A stretch of 64,000 nt of DNA from Ruminococcus sp. (GCA_017457155.1 JAFTHZ010000007.1:31695-95694), one strand, 5' to 3'. Shown: positions 52,479-61,373, numbered from the stretch's first letter. Notes: generated by a model from the sequence alone, not told the origin. Program-made: numbers and translations.

Positions 52479-54773
52479 ATGGCAGAACGTTTTATCGATG
52501 AAAAAATCAAAGAGGTTGCGTGGCGAATTAAGTCCGTGAGAGAAGACCTGGGATATACTGCTTCCCAGATGGCTGAGAGAACAGGTGTCTCCACAGAGGA
52601 GTATCTGAATCTTGAGGCAGGTATGTCAGACTTCAGCTTTACATTTATCTACAAATTTGCAAATGCTACCAACCTGGAGATTACAGATATTATGGAGGGT
52701 ACCAGCCCTATTCTGACTCAGTATTCTCTTATCAGAAAAGGCGACGGTATGCCCTTTGTCAGACGCGAGGGATTCAGATATACTAACCTTGCTCCTATGT
52801 TCAAAAACAAGCTGGCCGAGCCCTTCCATGTTGTTATTCCATACAGTGAGCAGGCTCAGTCCGAGCCTATGCATCTGGGTACCCACGTGGGACAGGAGCT
52901 GGATATTGTTATCAAGGGCAGCATGAAAATTCAGATCGGCGACAGAAGCGAGATCCTCCACGAGGGCGACTGCATCTACTATGACAGCTCCCTGCCTCAT
53001 GACGAGATAGCTATCGGCGGTCAGGACTGTGAGATCTATGCAATCGTAATCGATCCCGATGCCAGCGGTATGGGTACATACGAGGAGAAGATCGTTGCCG
53101 CAACCACAACTAACACCGACCTGGCAGGACTTGAGAATCCTGTTTATGAGAACTTTATCGAGACAGAAACTGACGAAAATGGTGAGCTGAGCGGAATCAG
53201 CTTTAAGAATGAAGAGAAGTTCAACTTTGCCTTTGATGTTGTTGACGCATTGGCAGAGAAGTGTCCCTCAAAGACAGCCATGCTCCACTTGTCCCGTGAC
53301 AAGAACGAGAGAGTGTTCACATACAGAGATATGAAGGAGTACTCCGCCCAGACCGCGAACTACTTTGAGTCCCTTGGAATCGGCAAGGGCGACAAGGTTA
53401 TGCTTGTGCTCAAGCGTCACTATCAGTTCTGGTTCTCTATGATGGCCCTGAGCAAGATCGGCGCCGTGGCAATTCCCGCCACAAACTTGCTCAAGGAGCA
53501 CGACTTTGAGTACCGCTTCAATGCAGCAGACGTCAAAGCCATCATCTGTACTGCAGACGGAGATACAGCGGACGAGGCCGACAAGGCAGCAATGAATTGT
53601 CCCTCGCTGAAAATCAAGGTTTCGGTTAATGGCAAGCGTGAGGGATGGCACAGCTTTGAGGAGGAGTTTGAGAGCTTCCCCAAGGTTTATGCCCGCACAG
53701 AGAACTCTCCCTGTGGCAGCGACCCCCTGCTGATGTTCTTTACATCAGGCACAACAGGCAACCCCAAGATTGCTGCTCACAACCACAAGTATCCTCTGGG
53801 TCACTTTATTACCGCCAAGTACTGGCACAACGTTGACCCCAACGGTATGCACTTCACCATCTCTGACACAGGCTGGGGTAAGGCACTGTGGGGTAAGCTC
53901 TACGGCCAGTGGCTGTGCGAGACCGCAGTATTTACCTATGACTTCGATAGATTTGACGCAGATGACATTCTGCCTTTGTTCAAAAAATACAACATCACAA
54001 CCTTCTGTGCACCTCCCACCATGTACCGCTTCTTTATCAGACAGGATCTTTCAAAGTACGATCTGAGCTCTGTTAAGTACGCAACAGTTGCAGGTGAGGC
54101 CCTGAACCCTGAGGTTTATCATCAGTTCCTCAAGGCAACAGGAATCCGCCTGATGGAGGGCTACGGTCAGACTGAGACTACCCTCACAGTAGGTAACTTT
54201 GTAGGCTCTACCATCAAGGTAGGCTCTATGGGTAAACCCAGCCCCCTGTACAACCTGGATATCATGGATCCCGATGGCAACTCCTGCAAGGCAGGTGACA
54301 TCGGAGAGATTGTAGTCCGCACCAAGGACGGCACTCCCTCGGGTCTGTTCATGGGTTACTATATGGACGACGAGCGTACTGCTGAGGTATGGCACGACGG
54401 AGTATATCACACAGGTGATACCGCCTGGAGAGATACCGACGGCAACTTCTGGTTTGTTGGTCGTGTGGACGATGTTATCAAGTCCTCAGGCTATCGCATC
54501 GGACCCTTTGAGATTGAGTCTGTGCTTATGGAGCTTCCCTATGTGCTGGAGTGTGCAGTAACTCCTGCTCCCGACGAGATTCGCGGTCAGGTGGTCAAGG
54601 CTACTATTGTCCTCACTCAGGGTACTGAGGGCTCAGAGGCTCTCAAAAAAGAGATCCAGACCTACGTCAAGTCCCGTACTGCTCCCTACAAGTACCCCAG
54701 AATCGTTGAGTTCGTTGAATCCCTGCCCAAGACTATCAGCGGAAAGATCATCCGTGCAAAGCTCAAGGGTTAA
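52479..54773 (+). CDS. XRE-cupin-AMP-dependent acyl-CoA synthetase fusion
   Basis: The 764-residue product follows GACAGGAGGAAACCGCT. It has an N-terminal XRE-type helix-turn-helix (about 12-70), a cupin domain (about 110-185: GQELDIVIKGSMKIQIG and HEGDCIYYDSSLPHDE) and an ANL acyl-CoA synthetase (about 240-764) with FFTSGTTGNPK, EGYGQTET, YHTGDTAWRD and the C-terminal lysine motif KTISGKIIRAKL. It would activate a carboxylic acid to its CoA ester. The T-box, if leucine- or isoleucine-specific, points to a branched-chain acid such as isovalerate or 2-methylbutyrate, used by ruminococci to build branched amino acids. That substrate is inference. Confidence 0.88.
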   Translation: MAERFIDEKIKEVAWRIKSVREDLGYTASQMAERTGVSTEEYLNLEAGMSDFSFTFIYKFANATNLEITDIMEGTSPILTQYSLIRKGDGMPFVRREGFRYTNLAPMFKNKLAEPFHVVIPYSEQAQSEPMHLGTHVGQELDIVIKGSMKIQIGDRSEILHEGDCIYYDSSLPHDEIAIGGQDCEIYAIVIDPDASGMGTYEEKIVAATTTNTDLAGLENPVYENFIETETDENGELSGISFKNEEKFNFAFDVVDALAEKCPSKTAMLHLSRDKNERVFTYRDMKEYSAQTANYFESLGIGKGDKVMLVLKRHYQFWFSMMALSKIGAVAIPATNLLKEHDFEYRFNAADVKAIICTADGDTADEADKAAMNCPSLKIKVSVNGKREGWHSFEEEFESFPKVYARTENSPCGSDPLLMFFTSGTTGNPKIAAHNHKYPLGHFITAKYWHNVDPNGMHFTISDTGWGKALWGKLYGQWLCETAVFTYDFDRFDADDILPLFKKYNITTFCAPPTMYRFFIRQDLSKYDLSSVKYATVAGEALNPEVYHQFLKATGIRLMEGYGQTETTLTVGNFVGSTIKVGSMGKPSPLYNLDIMDPDGNSCKAGDIGEIVVRTKDGTPSGLFMGYYMDDERTAEVWHDGVYHTGDTAWRDTDGNFWFVGRVDDVIKSSGYRIGPFEIESVLMELPYVLECAVTPAPDEIRGQVVKATIVLTQGTEGSEALKKEIQTYVKSRTAPYKYPRIVEFVESLPKTISGKIIRAKLKG

Positions 54774-54798
54774 TCAATAAAATAAAAATATAAAAAAC

Positions 54799-54835
54799 AG
54801 AGCTTCCTGATATGTGAACAGGAGGCTCTCTTTTT
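54799..54835 (+). terminator. Terminator of the acyl-CoA synthetase gene
   Basis: AGAGCTTCCTG pairs with CAGGAGGCTCT (one mismatch) over a 9-nt loop, then CTTTTT. Confidence 0.85.
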
Positions 54836-54895
54836 CTTGCATTGAATATATGTGGGTGGTATAATAATAGCATATATATAAACGGAGGTTTTGTT

Positions 54896-55237
54896 ATGCC
54901 ATATATCAGCACAAAGGTTACAACTGAGATTACACACGATAAAGAGCAGGTGCTCAAGGCTCGTCTGGGAGAGGCCATTACCCTTATCGGCAAGCCCGAA
55001 AGCTTTCTGATGCTTTCTTTTGAGGAGAATTGTCGCATCTGGTTTGCAGGAGAGGCAGAGGAGGACGCAGCCTATGTAGAGGTTGCACTTCTGCACAGCG
55101 CACCCAAGAGCTCCTACGAGAAGCTCACAGAGGCAATCTGCAACATCCTTTCTGAGGAGCTCTCTATCCCCTCAGGCCGTATATATGTGAAGTTCTCTGA
55201 GACCGAGTACTGGGGCTGGGACGGCAGAATGTTCTGA
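54896..55237 (+). CDS. MIF/4-oxalocrotonate tautomerase superfamily protein
   Basis: The ATG at 54896 follows ACGGAGGTTTTGTT; the upstream ATG at 54842 is rejected, because it would block the N-terminal proline. The 113-residue product starts MPYISTKV, so Pro becomes residue 1 after Met removal and can serve as catalytic base, as in the tautomerase superfamily. [12 protein letters not shown], then VEVALLHS, and its size fit the MIF branch. Natural substrate is unknown. It starts a short run with yjbQ (10 bp on) and murF (25 bp on), read in the same direction. Confidence 0.85.
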   Translation: MPYISTKVTTEITHDKEQVLKARLGEAITLIGKPESFLMLSFEENCRIWFAGEAEEDAAYVEVALLHSAPKSSYEKLTEAICNILSEELSIPSGRIYVKFSETEYWGWDGRMF

Positions 55238-55247
55238 GAGGTATAAG

Positions 55248-55664
55248 ATGAAAAGTTTCAGAAAAGAGCTATGGTTCAATATCCCTCAGAGAAGGGGACT
55301 AGTGAATATCACTCGTGACGTACAGGCGGCTATTGATGAGAGCGGAGTGAAAGAGGGACTGGTGCTTGTGAATGCTATGAACATCACCGCCTCGGTATTT
55401 ATCAACGACGACGAGTCGGGACTCCACAGAGACTACGAGAGATGGCTGGAGAAGCTGGCCCCCGAGAAGCCCTACTCCCAGTATGACCACAACGGCTTTG
55501 AGGACAACGCAGATGCTCACCTCAAGCGTACCATCATGGGCAGAGAGGTGGTCTGTGCCATCACCGAGGGCAGACTTGACTTTGGCACATGGGAGCAGAT
55601 TTTCTACTATGAGCTGGACGGCAAACGCAGAAAACACGCCCTCATCAAGATTATCGGCGAATAA
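55248..55664 (+). CDS. yjbQ: YjbQ family protein (UPF0047)
   Basis: The 138-residue product matches the YjbQ family along its length: a middle [26 protein letters not shown] and an end block [35 protein letters not shown]; shorter marks are HLKRTIMG and [17 protein letters not shown]. coli YjbQ has weak thiamine phosphate synthase activity in vitro, but its cellular role is not settled. Ten bases separate it from the tautomerase gene. Confidence 0.88.
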   Translation: MKSFRKELWFNIPQRRGLVNITRDVQAAIDESGVKEGLVLVNAMNITASVFINDDESGLHRDYERWLEKLAPEKPYSQYDHNGFEDNADAHLKRTIMGREVVCAITEGRLDFGTWEQIFYYELDGKRRKHALIKIIGE

Positions 55665-55689
55665 GCTAATATAATATTAGGAGTACAAT

Positions 55690-57048
55690 ATGAAGAGTTT
55701 TACGCTCAGACAGGCGCTTTCTGCCTGTGGCGGTGAATATTTCGGACAGATGGATATCCTGGACAAGGAGATATCCTCTATTACTCATGACAGCAGAAAG
55801 GTGAAGAAGGACTCTCTCTTTGCTGCCATTGTGGGAGAGAGGGTGGATGGACACAGCTTCATCCCCAAGTGCATAGAGATAGGAGCACTCTGTTCTCTGT
55901 GCGAGAAAACCCCCTCGGACAACTCTCCTCATATTCTGGTGAAGAGTACAAAGCAGGCACTCATTGATATTGCCACAGCATACAGACAGACCTTTGATAT
56001 TCCCTTTATCGGAATTACGGGCTCTGTGGGCAAAACAAGCACCAAAGAGATGCTCTATGCTGTGCTGTCACAGAAGTTCAATGTCCACAAGACCCAGGGC
56101 AACTTCAACAACGACCTGGGTGTGCCCCTGACCCTGTTTGCTCTGGAAGAGGAGCATCAGGTGGCGGTTATTGAGATGGGAATCTCTGATTTCGGAGAGA
56201 TGACCGTACTGTCAAAGATTGTCAGACCTGATGTGTGTGTGCTGACAAATATCGGCAACTGTCATCTGGAGAATCTCATAGACCGTGACGGTGTCAAAAA
56301 AGCCAAAACAGAGATGTTTGACTACATGAACGAGGATGGCATCGCTGTTTTGTGCGGAGACGATGACAAGCTGCGTGAGGTAAATTGTGTGGCCGGAAAG
56401 GCTCCGTTGTTCTTTGGTTTCTCTGAGGGCTGCGATTTTACGGCTCACTCTGTATCTTCCGACAACGCAGAGAAAACCGACTTTGTTCTTCAGCACGGCA
56501 CAGCTCAGATGTCAGCGACAGTCAATGCTCTTGGTAACCATATGGTCAGCAACGCTCTGGCGGCTGCGGCGGTGGGCAACTACTTTGGTATGAGCGACGA
56601 GGAGATTGTGCAGGGTATCGCACAGTACAAGGCAATCAGCGGCAGACAGCGAATCCTCAGAACCGACAAGCTGACAATCATCGACGATTGTTACAACGCA
56701 AATCCCAACTCTATGAGGGCCTCGGTGGAGACTCTGGCAGGCTTTGAGGGCAGGCGAGTGGCTATACTGGGAGATATGAAGGAGCTGGGCAAAAACGAGG
56801 TTGAACTCCATCGGGAGATAGGAAGATTCGTAGCAGAGAAGAATCTGGACCTTGTTATCTCTGTGGGACCTCTGGCGCTGAATATCTACAGAGAAGCTCG
56901 TGCTCATATTGATGCCGAATGGTTTGAGACCATCGAAGAAGCAAAGCTTGAGCTGTATGAGATGCTCACCATTGGTGATACAGTACTGGTCAAGGCCAGC
57001 AACAGTATGAAATTCTCTGAGATTGTGGAGTACATAGAAGAGCTCTGA
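55690..57048 (+). CDS. murF: UDP-N-acetylmuramoyl-tripeptide--D-alanyl-D-alanine ligase
   Basis: The 452-residue product has the Mur ligase ATP loop GITGSVGKTSTKEML (about 109-123), QGNFNNDLGVPLTL, NIGNCHLEN, and the C-terminal IIDDCYNANPNSMRAS. These are MurF-specific. It adds D-Ala-D-Ala to the peptidoglycan precursor in the cytoplasm. No other mur gene is adjacent. TATTAGGAGTACAAT precedes the start. Confidence 0.96.
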   Translation: MKSFTLRQALSACGGEYFGQMDILDKEISSITHDSRKVKKDSLFAAIVGERVDGHSFIPKCIEIGALCSLCEKTPSDNSPHILVKSTKQALIDIATAYRQTFDIPFIGITGSVGKTSTKEMLYAVLSQKFNVHKTQGNFNNDLGVPLTLFALEEEHQVAVIEMGISDFGEMTVLSKIVRPDVCVLTNIGNCHLENLIDRDGVKKAKTEMFDYMNEDGIAVLCGDDDKLREVNCVAGKAPLFFGFSEGCDFTAHSVSSDNAEKTDFVLQHGTAQMSATVNALGNHMVSNALAAAAVGNYFGMSDEEIVQGIAQYKAISGRQRILRTDKLTIIDDCYNANPNSMRASVETLAGFEGRRVAILGDMKELGKNEVELHREIGRFVAEKNLDLVISVGPLALNIYREARAHIDAEWFETIEEAKLELYEMLTIGDTVLVKASNSMKFSEIVEYIEEL

Positions 57049-57079
57049 CAGTCAAGTCAGACTAAACTCATCAAAACAA

Positions 57080-57115
57080 AAACCGCTTAAACATTACGTT
57101 TAAGCGGTTTGATTT
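57080..57115. terminator. Bidirectional terminator between murF and tatD
   Basis: AAACCGCTTAAAC pairs with GTTTAAGCGGTTT over a 5-nt loop, with T-runs on both strands. Confidence 0.93.
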
Positions 57116-57889
57116 TTATATGCCGTAGAATCTGTGAGCATTCTCGCAGGTGATATCAAGTATCTCCTGGGCAGTTACTCCCCTAAGCTCTGCGATTTTC
57201 TTTGCAGCGTAGATGATGTAGTCGCTCTGATTGCGCTTTCCTCTGAATGGAACAGGAGAAAGGTAGGGAGCGTCTGTCTCAAGCAGGAGCCTGTCAAGGG
57301 GTACCTGCTGGGCGACATCTACCGAGTGGCGTGCGTTCTTGAAGGTGACGGTGCCTCCCAGACTGATGAAGCATCCCAGGGGCAGAATCTCCTTGAGAAA
57401 CTCCGCAGAGCCTGAGTAGCAGTGCAACAGAGCCTTTTTGGGTCTGTATTTTCTGAGGAAATCCAGGGTGTCCCTGTGAGCTTCTCTGTCGTGAATAACC
57501 ACAGGAGCGTCGAGGTCATTAACAAGTGCAAGCTGCTCACCAAATATTTTGTGCTGGGGCTCCCTGGGAATATCCCAGTAGTAGTCCAGACCAACTTCAC
57601 CTATTGCTACTATCTTCTTATTCTCTGAGTAAAGGTTTGCGAGGATTTCGAGGTAATTCTCGGGGAGGTTATCAATGTTCTCGGGATGGATACCCACAGC
57701 GCCATAGAAGATAGGGTACTTATCTGTAAACCGTAGAACTGTCTTTGAGGTGTCAATATCAACGGAAGCGTTTACAACTTTGCAGACTCCGTTTTCTTCT
57801 ATGGCCTTGATAACGTCCTCTCTATCTTCAGAGAATTTATCGTCATCATAATGTGCGTGAGCATCAAAGATATTGTTGAATTCGCTCAT
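57116..57889 (-). CDS. tatD: TatD family metal-dependent hydrolase
   Basis: The 257-residue product has the TatD metal ligands: DAHAHYDDDKF (about 9-19), GAVGIHPE, GEVGLDYYWD, VIHDREAH, LHCYSGS and LLETDAPYLSP. Family members are DNA exonucleases or D-amino acyl deacylases. It follows metG by 8 bp, a common pairing in Firmicutes, and shares its promoter. Confidence 0.94.
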   Translation of the reverse strand: MSEFNNIFDAHAHYDDDKFSEDREDVIKAIEENGVCKVVNASVDIDTSKTVLRFTDKYPIFYGAVGIHPENIDNLPENYLEILANLYSENKKIVAIGEVGLDYYWDIPREPQHKIFGEQLALVNDLDAPVVIHDREAHRDTLDFLRKYRPKKALLHCYSGSAEFLKEILPLGCFISLGGTVTFKNARHSVDVAQQVPLDRLLLETDAPYLSPVPFRGKRNQSDYIIYAAKKIAELRGVTAQEILDITCENAHRFYGI

Positions 57890-57897
57890 ACTCTCTG

Positions 57898-59865
57898 TTA
57901 TCTGACCTTTGCGCCGTTTTCCATTCCGTCAACAAAAATAACCTTGACGGAATCGCCTGAGTCAGCAGCCAGAATCATACCCTCACTCTCAACAGAGCAG
58001 AGTGTGGCGGGCTTCAGATTCTGTACGAGAATTACCTTTTTGCCTTTGAGCTCCTCGGGTTTGTAGTAGAGGGCGATACCTGATGCAACGGTGCGGTTTC
58101 TGACACCGTCATTGAGGGTGAGCTTCAGGAGCTTCTTTGCCTTTTTGACAGGCTCGCAGTCAACGATTTCGGCAACTCTCAGGTCAACCTTTGCGAAGTC
58201 CTCGATGCCGATTTTGGCTATACCTTCCAGCTCTTTCTTCAGGTTCTCTTCCTTCTCTACATCCTCCATAGACTTGGAGGTTTTCTGAGCTTCTTCTCTT
58301 GCAGCCTCAATCTCCTTGTACATCTTCTCTGCGTCGATTCTGACAAAGAGGGGAGTGGGCTCTGAGAGGGTGGTGCCTGCCTCCAGCTTTCCAAAGCACT
58401 CAAGGCTTTCGTAGGAGTTCTCCTGACAGTTCATCTGTGCGAAGATAGCCTTGGAGGTGTCGGGCATAAAGGGCTGAAGGAGTACGGCGATGTAGCGGAT
58501 GGATTCCAGCAGATTGTAGAGTACTGTGCCGAGTCTCTCTTTGTCCTCCTCGTTCTTTGCAAGTGCCCAGGGGGTAGTTTCATCGATGTATTTGTTGCAG
58601 CGCTTTGCCAGGTTCATAATTGACTCAAGACAGTCGCTCATGTGGAATGCGTTGATGCTGTCGTCAACCTTCTTGATTGTGTCATAGCAGAACTGCTTAA
58701 GCTCCTCGTCGAGCTCAGCCTGAGCGGTGGGAGCCTGAACAATACCACCGAAGTATTTGTTGTTCATGGCGATGGTACGGTTGACAAGATTGCCCAGGGT
58801 ATTTGCAAGGTCGCTGTTGAATCTTTCGATCATAGCCTCGTAGGTGATGGAGCCGTCGTTTGCGAAGGGCATCTCGGACAGGAGGTAGTATCTGACAGCG
58901 TCTACACCAAAGAGCTTGATAAGGTCATCAGCATAGATTACGTTGCCCTTGCTCTTGCTCATCTTGTCCTCGCCAAAGAGAAGCCAGGGATGGCCATAAA
59001 CCTGACGAGGAAGAGGCTCGCCCAGAGCCATGAGGATGATGGGCCAGTAGATTGTATGGAAGCGGACGATGTCCTTGCCGATGATGTGAGCATCAGCAGG
59101 CCAGTACTTAGTGTACTTCTCGTCGTGATTGCCGTCGGGGTCATATCCCAGACCTGTGATGTAGTTTGAGAGAGCGTCAATCCAGACGTAGATAACGTGC
59201 TTGTCATCAAAGCTCACAGGTACGCCCCACTTGAAGCTGGAGCGGGATACGCACAGGTCCTGCAGACCGGGCTTGATGAAGTTGTTGAGCATTTCTTTCT
59301 TGCGGCTCTCGGGGTAGATGAAGTCGGGGTTCTGCTCGATGTAGTCCTCAAGCTGCTTCTGGTATCTTGACAGACGGAGGAAGTATGTCTCTTCCATGGT
59401 CTTGTGTACAGGGGTTCCGCAGTCGGGACACTTGCCGTCTACAAGCTGACTCTCTGTCCAGAAACTCTCGCAGGGAGTACAGTACATTCCCTCGTAGGTG
59501 CTCTTGTAGATGTCGCCCTGATCATAGAGCTTCTTGAAGATCTTCTGCACAACTGCCTCATGGTCAGCGTCTGTTGTACGGATGAACTTGTCGTATGAGG
59601 TGTTGAGCGCGTCGCAGATTTCGCGGATCTCGCCGCATACCTTGTCTACATACTCCTTGGGTGAGCAACCCTCGGACTCAGCGTACTTCTCTATCTTCTG
59701 ACCATGCTCGTCGGTGCCTGTCTGGAAGAATACATCATATCCCAGCATACGCTTGTAGCGAGCGATAGCATCGGTGAGAACGATCTCATAGCTGTTGCCG
59801 ATGTGGGGCTTGCGTGAGGTGTAGGCGATGGCCGTGGTGATGTAGTATTTTTTCTTATCGCACAT
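57898..59865 (-). CDS. metG: Methionine--tRNA ligase with C-terminal tRNA-binding domain
   Basis: The 655-residue product has HIGN at residues 21-24, a four-Cys zinc knuckle (MYCTPC...GKCPDC, about 127-150), KMSKSKGN near residue 313, and a C-terminal EMAP/Csa-like tRNA-binding domain (about 550-655: FAKVDLRVAEIVDCEPV). It charges both initiator and elongator tRNA-Met. Interestingly the initiator tRNA-Met gene is only 250 bp away on the opposite strand. Confidence 0.97.
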   Translation of the reverse strand: MCDKKKYYITTAIAYTSRKPHIGNSYEIVLTDAIARYKRMLGYDVFFQTGTDEHGQKIEKYAESEGCSPKEYVDKVCGEIREICDALNTSYDKFIRTTDADHEAVVQKIFKKLYDQGDIYKSTYEGMYCTPCESFWTESQLVDGKCPDCGTPVHKTMEETYFLRLSRYQKQLEDYIEQNPDFIYPESRKKEMLNNFIKPGLQDLCVSRSSFKWGVPVSFDDKHVIYVWIDALSNYITGLGYDPDGNHDEKYTKYWPADAHIIGKDIVRFHTIYWPIILMALGEPLPRQVYGHPWLLFGEDKMSKSKGNVIYADDLIKLFGVDAVRYYLLSEMPFANDGSITYEAMIERFNSDLANTLGNLVNRTIAMNNKYFGGIVQAPTAQAELDEELKQFCYDTIKKVDDSINAFHMSDCLESIMNLAKRCNKYIDETTPWALAKNEEDKERLGTVLYNLLESIRYIAVLLQPFMPDTSKAIFAQMNCQENSYESLECFGKLEAGTTLSEPTPLFVRIDAEKMYKEIEAAREEAQKTSKSMEDVEKEENLKKELEGIAKIGIEDFAKVDLRVAEIVDCEPVKKAKKLLKLTLNDGVRNRTVASGIALYYKPEELKGKKVILVQNLKPATLCSVESEGMILAADSGDSVKVIFVDGMENGAKVR

Positions 59866-59907
59866 AAAAAATCACTCCCGTGAAAAGTTATAATTTTCTA
59901 AATTAAT

Positions 59908-59936
59908 ATTCTATCACGAAGTGCAGAAAAAATCAA
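59908..59936 (-). promoter_or_regulatory. metG-tatD promoter
   Basis: On the minus strand TTGATT (59931-59936) and TAGAAT (59908-59913) are 17 nt apart. Confidence 0.8.
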
Positions 59937-60051
59937 CAGAAATGCCCATACAAAGTACAGGAACAATCAGTTGCATAAGAGGTCAAAACGTCCCTGTATC
60001 GGAGTGCGAAATATGTCGAAAGGTTTTTTGCGCAAAATCCGTTTATTGCTA

Positions 60052-60080
60052 TTGACAAAGCAAAAAATATATGATAGAAT
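60052..60080 (+). promoter_or_regulatory. Promoter of initiator tRNA-Met
   Basis: TTGACA at 60052-60057 and TAGAAT at 60075-60080, 17 nt apart, 35 bp before the tRNA. Confidence 0.85.
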
Positions 60081-60114
60081 AACTTTCGTCCTCAGGAGAG
60101 GACGCACTATATAT

Positions 60115-60191
<77 letters not shown>

Positions 60192-60200
60192 AAAAATGAG

Positions 60201-60231
60201 AAGACACCCAACAGGGTGTCTTTTCTTTTTT
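60201..60231 (+). terminator. Terminator of tRNA-fMet
   Basis: AGACACCC pairs with GGGTGTCT over AACA, followed by TTTTCTTTTTT. Confidence 0.9.
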
Positions 60232-60244
60232 GTTATGGGGTTTC

Positions 60245-60390
60245 ATCCGAGGTTGTGAGTCCGACGAGCGTGGCTCGTTGGGGAAAATGCCCGACCGCTG
60301 CCTGTGGCAGATACAGGGAGGGCATTTTGGCGCAGCGGTCGAAAAAATCGAGGATAAGTGCGACTGCACCCGAAGAATTTTTCGGGCACC
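60245..60390. other. GC-rich, highly structured noncoding segment
   Basis: Short frames here look nothing like proteins. Visible pairings are CGACGAGC/GCTCGTTG (60262-60280), AAAATGCCC (60284-60292) with GGGCATTTT (60320-60328), GACCGCTGC (60293-60301) with GCAGCGGTC (60332-60340), CCTGT/ACAGG inside, and CCCGAA/TTCGGG near 60369-60386. The second and third long pairings cross, so they are alternative folds or a pseudoknot. It may be a small RNA or a dispersed repeat element. Confidence 0.5.
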
Positions 60391-60454
60391 GCAAGAGGGG
60401 CGAGTTGTCAACAGTTGCCGAGTATAAGATAAATATTGATTCTCTCAGCAGAAT

Positions 60455-60486
60455 TCGTTGGTTCAAATCGCACCGAAGCAACCAAA
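60455..60486 (+). repeat. Partial duplicate of the tRNA-fMet 3' end (attachment-site-like remnant)
   Basis: TCGTTGGTTCAAATC (60455-60469), eight unmatched bases, then GCAACCAAA (60478-60486) repeats tRNA-fMet bases 60162-60176, eight bases, and 60185-60193 with identical spacing. The middle differs, and no acceptor partner lies upstream, so it is not a tRNA. It could be the scar of integration at the tRNA or a decayed tRNA copy. Confidence 0.6.
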
Positions 60487-60535
60487 TCAGATTCCTCTAT
60501 TGATACGGGCAGTGTCAATAGCGGTTTCGTCGTTT

Positions 60536-60722
60536 TATCGTTAAATTATTATGAGAACCCAAGTAAATAAGCCAAAATAAAAAACAAGAGTTGCAGTTTG
60601 AAGGAGTAAGTTGATACTCTCCCTTAGTTGCAACGCTTTTTTGTTGTGATTTTTTATGCTCTTTTATGCTCTTGCCGGTAAAATCAATAAACCTATCGTT
60701 AAATTATAGTAGTATCGTTAAA
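60536..60722 (+). repeat. Short direct repeats TATCGTTAAA
   Basis: TATCGTTAAATTAT occurs at 60536-60549 and 60694-60707, and its first ten bases again at 60713-60722. A tandem TTTTATGCTC pair lies near 60652-60670. They sit between the tRNA remnant and the cyclase operon promoter and could be recombinase or regulator sites. Confidence 0.45.
60589..60642 (+). terminator. Imperfect terminator hairpin
   Basis: GTTGCA...GGAGTA pairs with TACTCTCC...TTGCAAC over a short loop, followed by GCTTTTTT. It suggests a transcript coming from the structured segment upstream. Confidence 0.55.
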
Positions 60723-60756
60723 CGACAATTATGAACAGTCATCCCAATAAATGATA

Positions 60757-60785
60757 TTGTATGATATATGTTTATATGGTATAAT
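60757..60785 (+). promoter_or_regulatory. Promoter of the Pycsar-like operon
   Basis: TTGTAT at 60757-60762 and TATAAT at 60780-60785, 17 nt apart, 30 bp before the first gene. Confidence 0.7.
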
Positions 60786-60814
60786 TTAGTTAAAAAATGA
60801 TGGAGGAATCTACA

Positions 60815-61366
60815 ATGGCTGATAAAAAAGAAAATACAAACAACAATGACCTCAAACAAAATTTTCTTTCTAATGCAATAACGGATATTTCTGCATATAT
60901 ACAATTGGCAGACACAAAAGTTTCAATAGTTATGGCAGCTGTTGTTGCTATTCTAGTTGGTATTGTAACCTGTTATGAGCCTATTTTGAAAATGATTGCA
61001 GATATAAAGCCTTGCTCTTGGATCGGTGTTTTATTTGCCATATCTACATTAGTCATGGTTGTGGGAATAATATCTGTTTTTGTTTTTGGAATTCTCACAA
61101 TAAAAGGGCATTCTTGTGTCATCAACTATAAATCTAAGTGGTTTCTCACAAAAACAACAAAAGAGTATTCCTTTGAAGAGTTTTCAAAAGATATTCAGAA
61201 AATGGATGATAAGGATATTATAGAAAATATGACTGCAGAGTTATACAAATTAAACGATATTAATCGACAAAAAATGAAAACAATGAAATGGACAATACAT
61301 TCATTTTCATTGTTATTAATCTCAATGGCCGTTGCTGCAGGTTTGCTTGTTGTGAATTTACTGTGA
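60815..61366 (+). CDS. Pycsar effector-like transmembrane protein (PycTM / DUF5706 type)
   Basis: The ATG at 60815 follows ATGGAGGAATCTACA; the ATG at 60797 overlaps that site and is rejected. The 183-residue product has a polar N-terminus, the family-like helix entry YIQLADTKVSIVMAAVV, helices at about 34-56 and 69-96, a cytosolic stretch of about 65 residues rich in charge (FEEFSKDIQKMDDKDI, then ELYKLNDINRQKMK), and a closing helix (about 160-183). This is the plan of Pycsar membrane effectors, which damage the inner membrane once a cyclic pyrimidine nucleotide binds. Two cyclase genes follow, 7 and 15 bp apart. AT-rich codon use differs from neighbours. Family call by pattern, not search. 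Confidence 0.82.
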   Translation: MADKKENTNNNDLKQNFLSNAITDISAYIQLADTKVSIVMAAVVAILVGIVTCYEPILKMIADIKPCSWIGVLFAISTLVMVVGIISVFVFGILTIKGHSCVINYKSKWFLTKTTKEYSFEEFSKDIQKMDDKDIIENMTAELYKLNDINRQKMKTMKWTIHSFSLLLISMAVAAGLLVVNLL

Positions 61367-61373
61367 GGTTATT

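Noticed and set aside
60450-60484. A second tRNA gene
   Set aside because: Only the T-loop-like and CCA parts are present; no acceptor partner or anticodon arm lies upstream.
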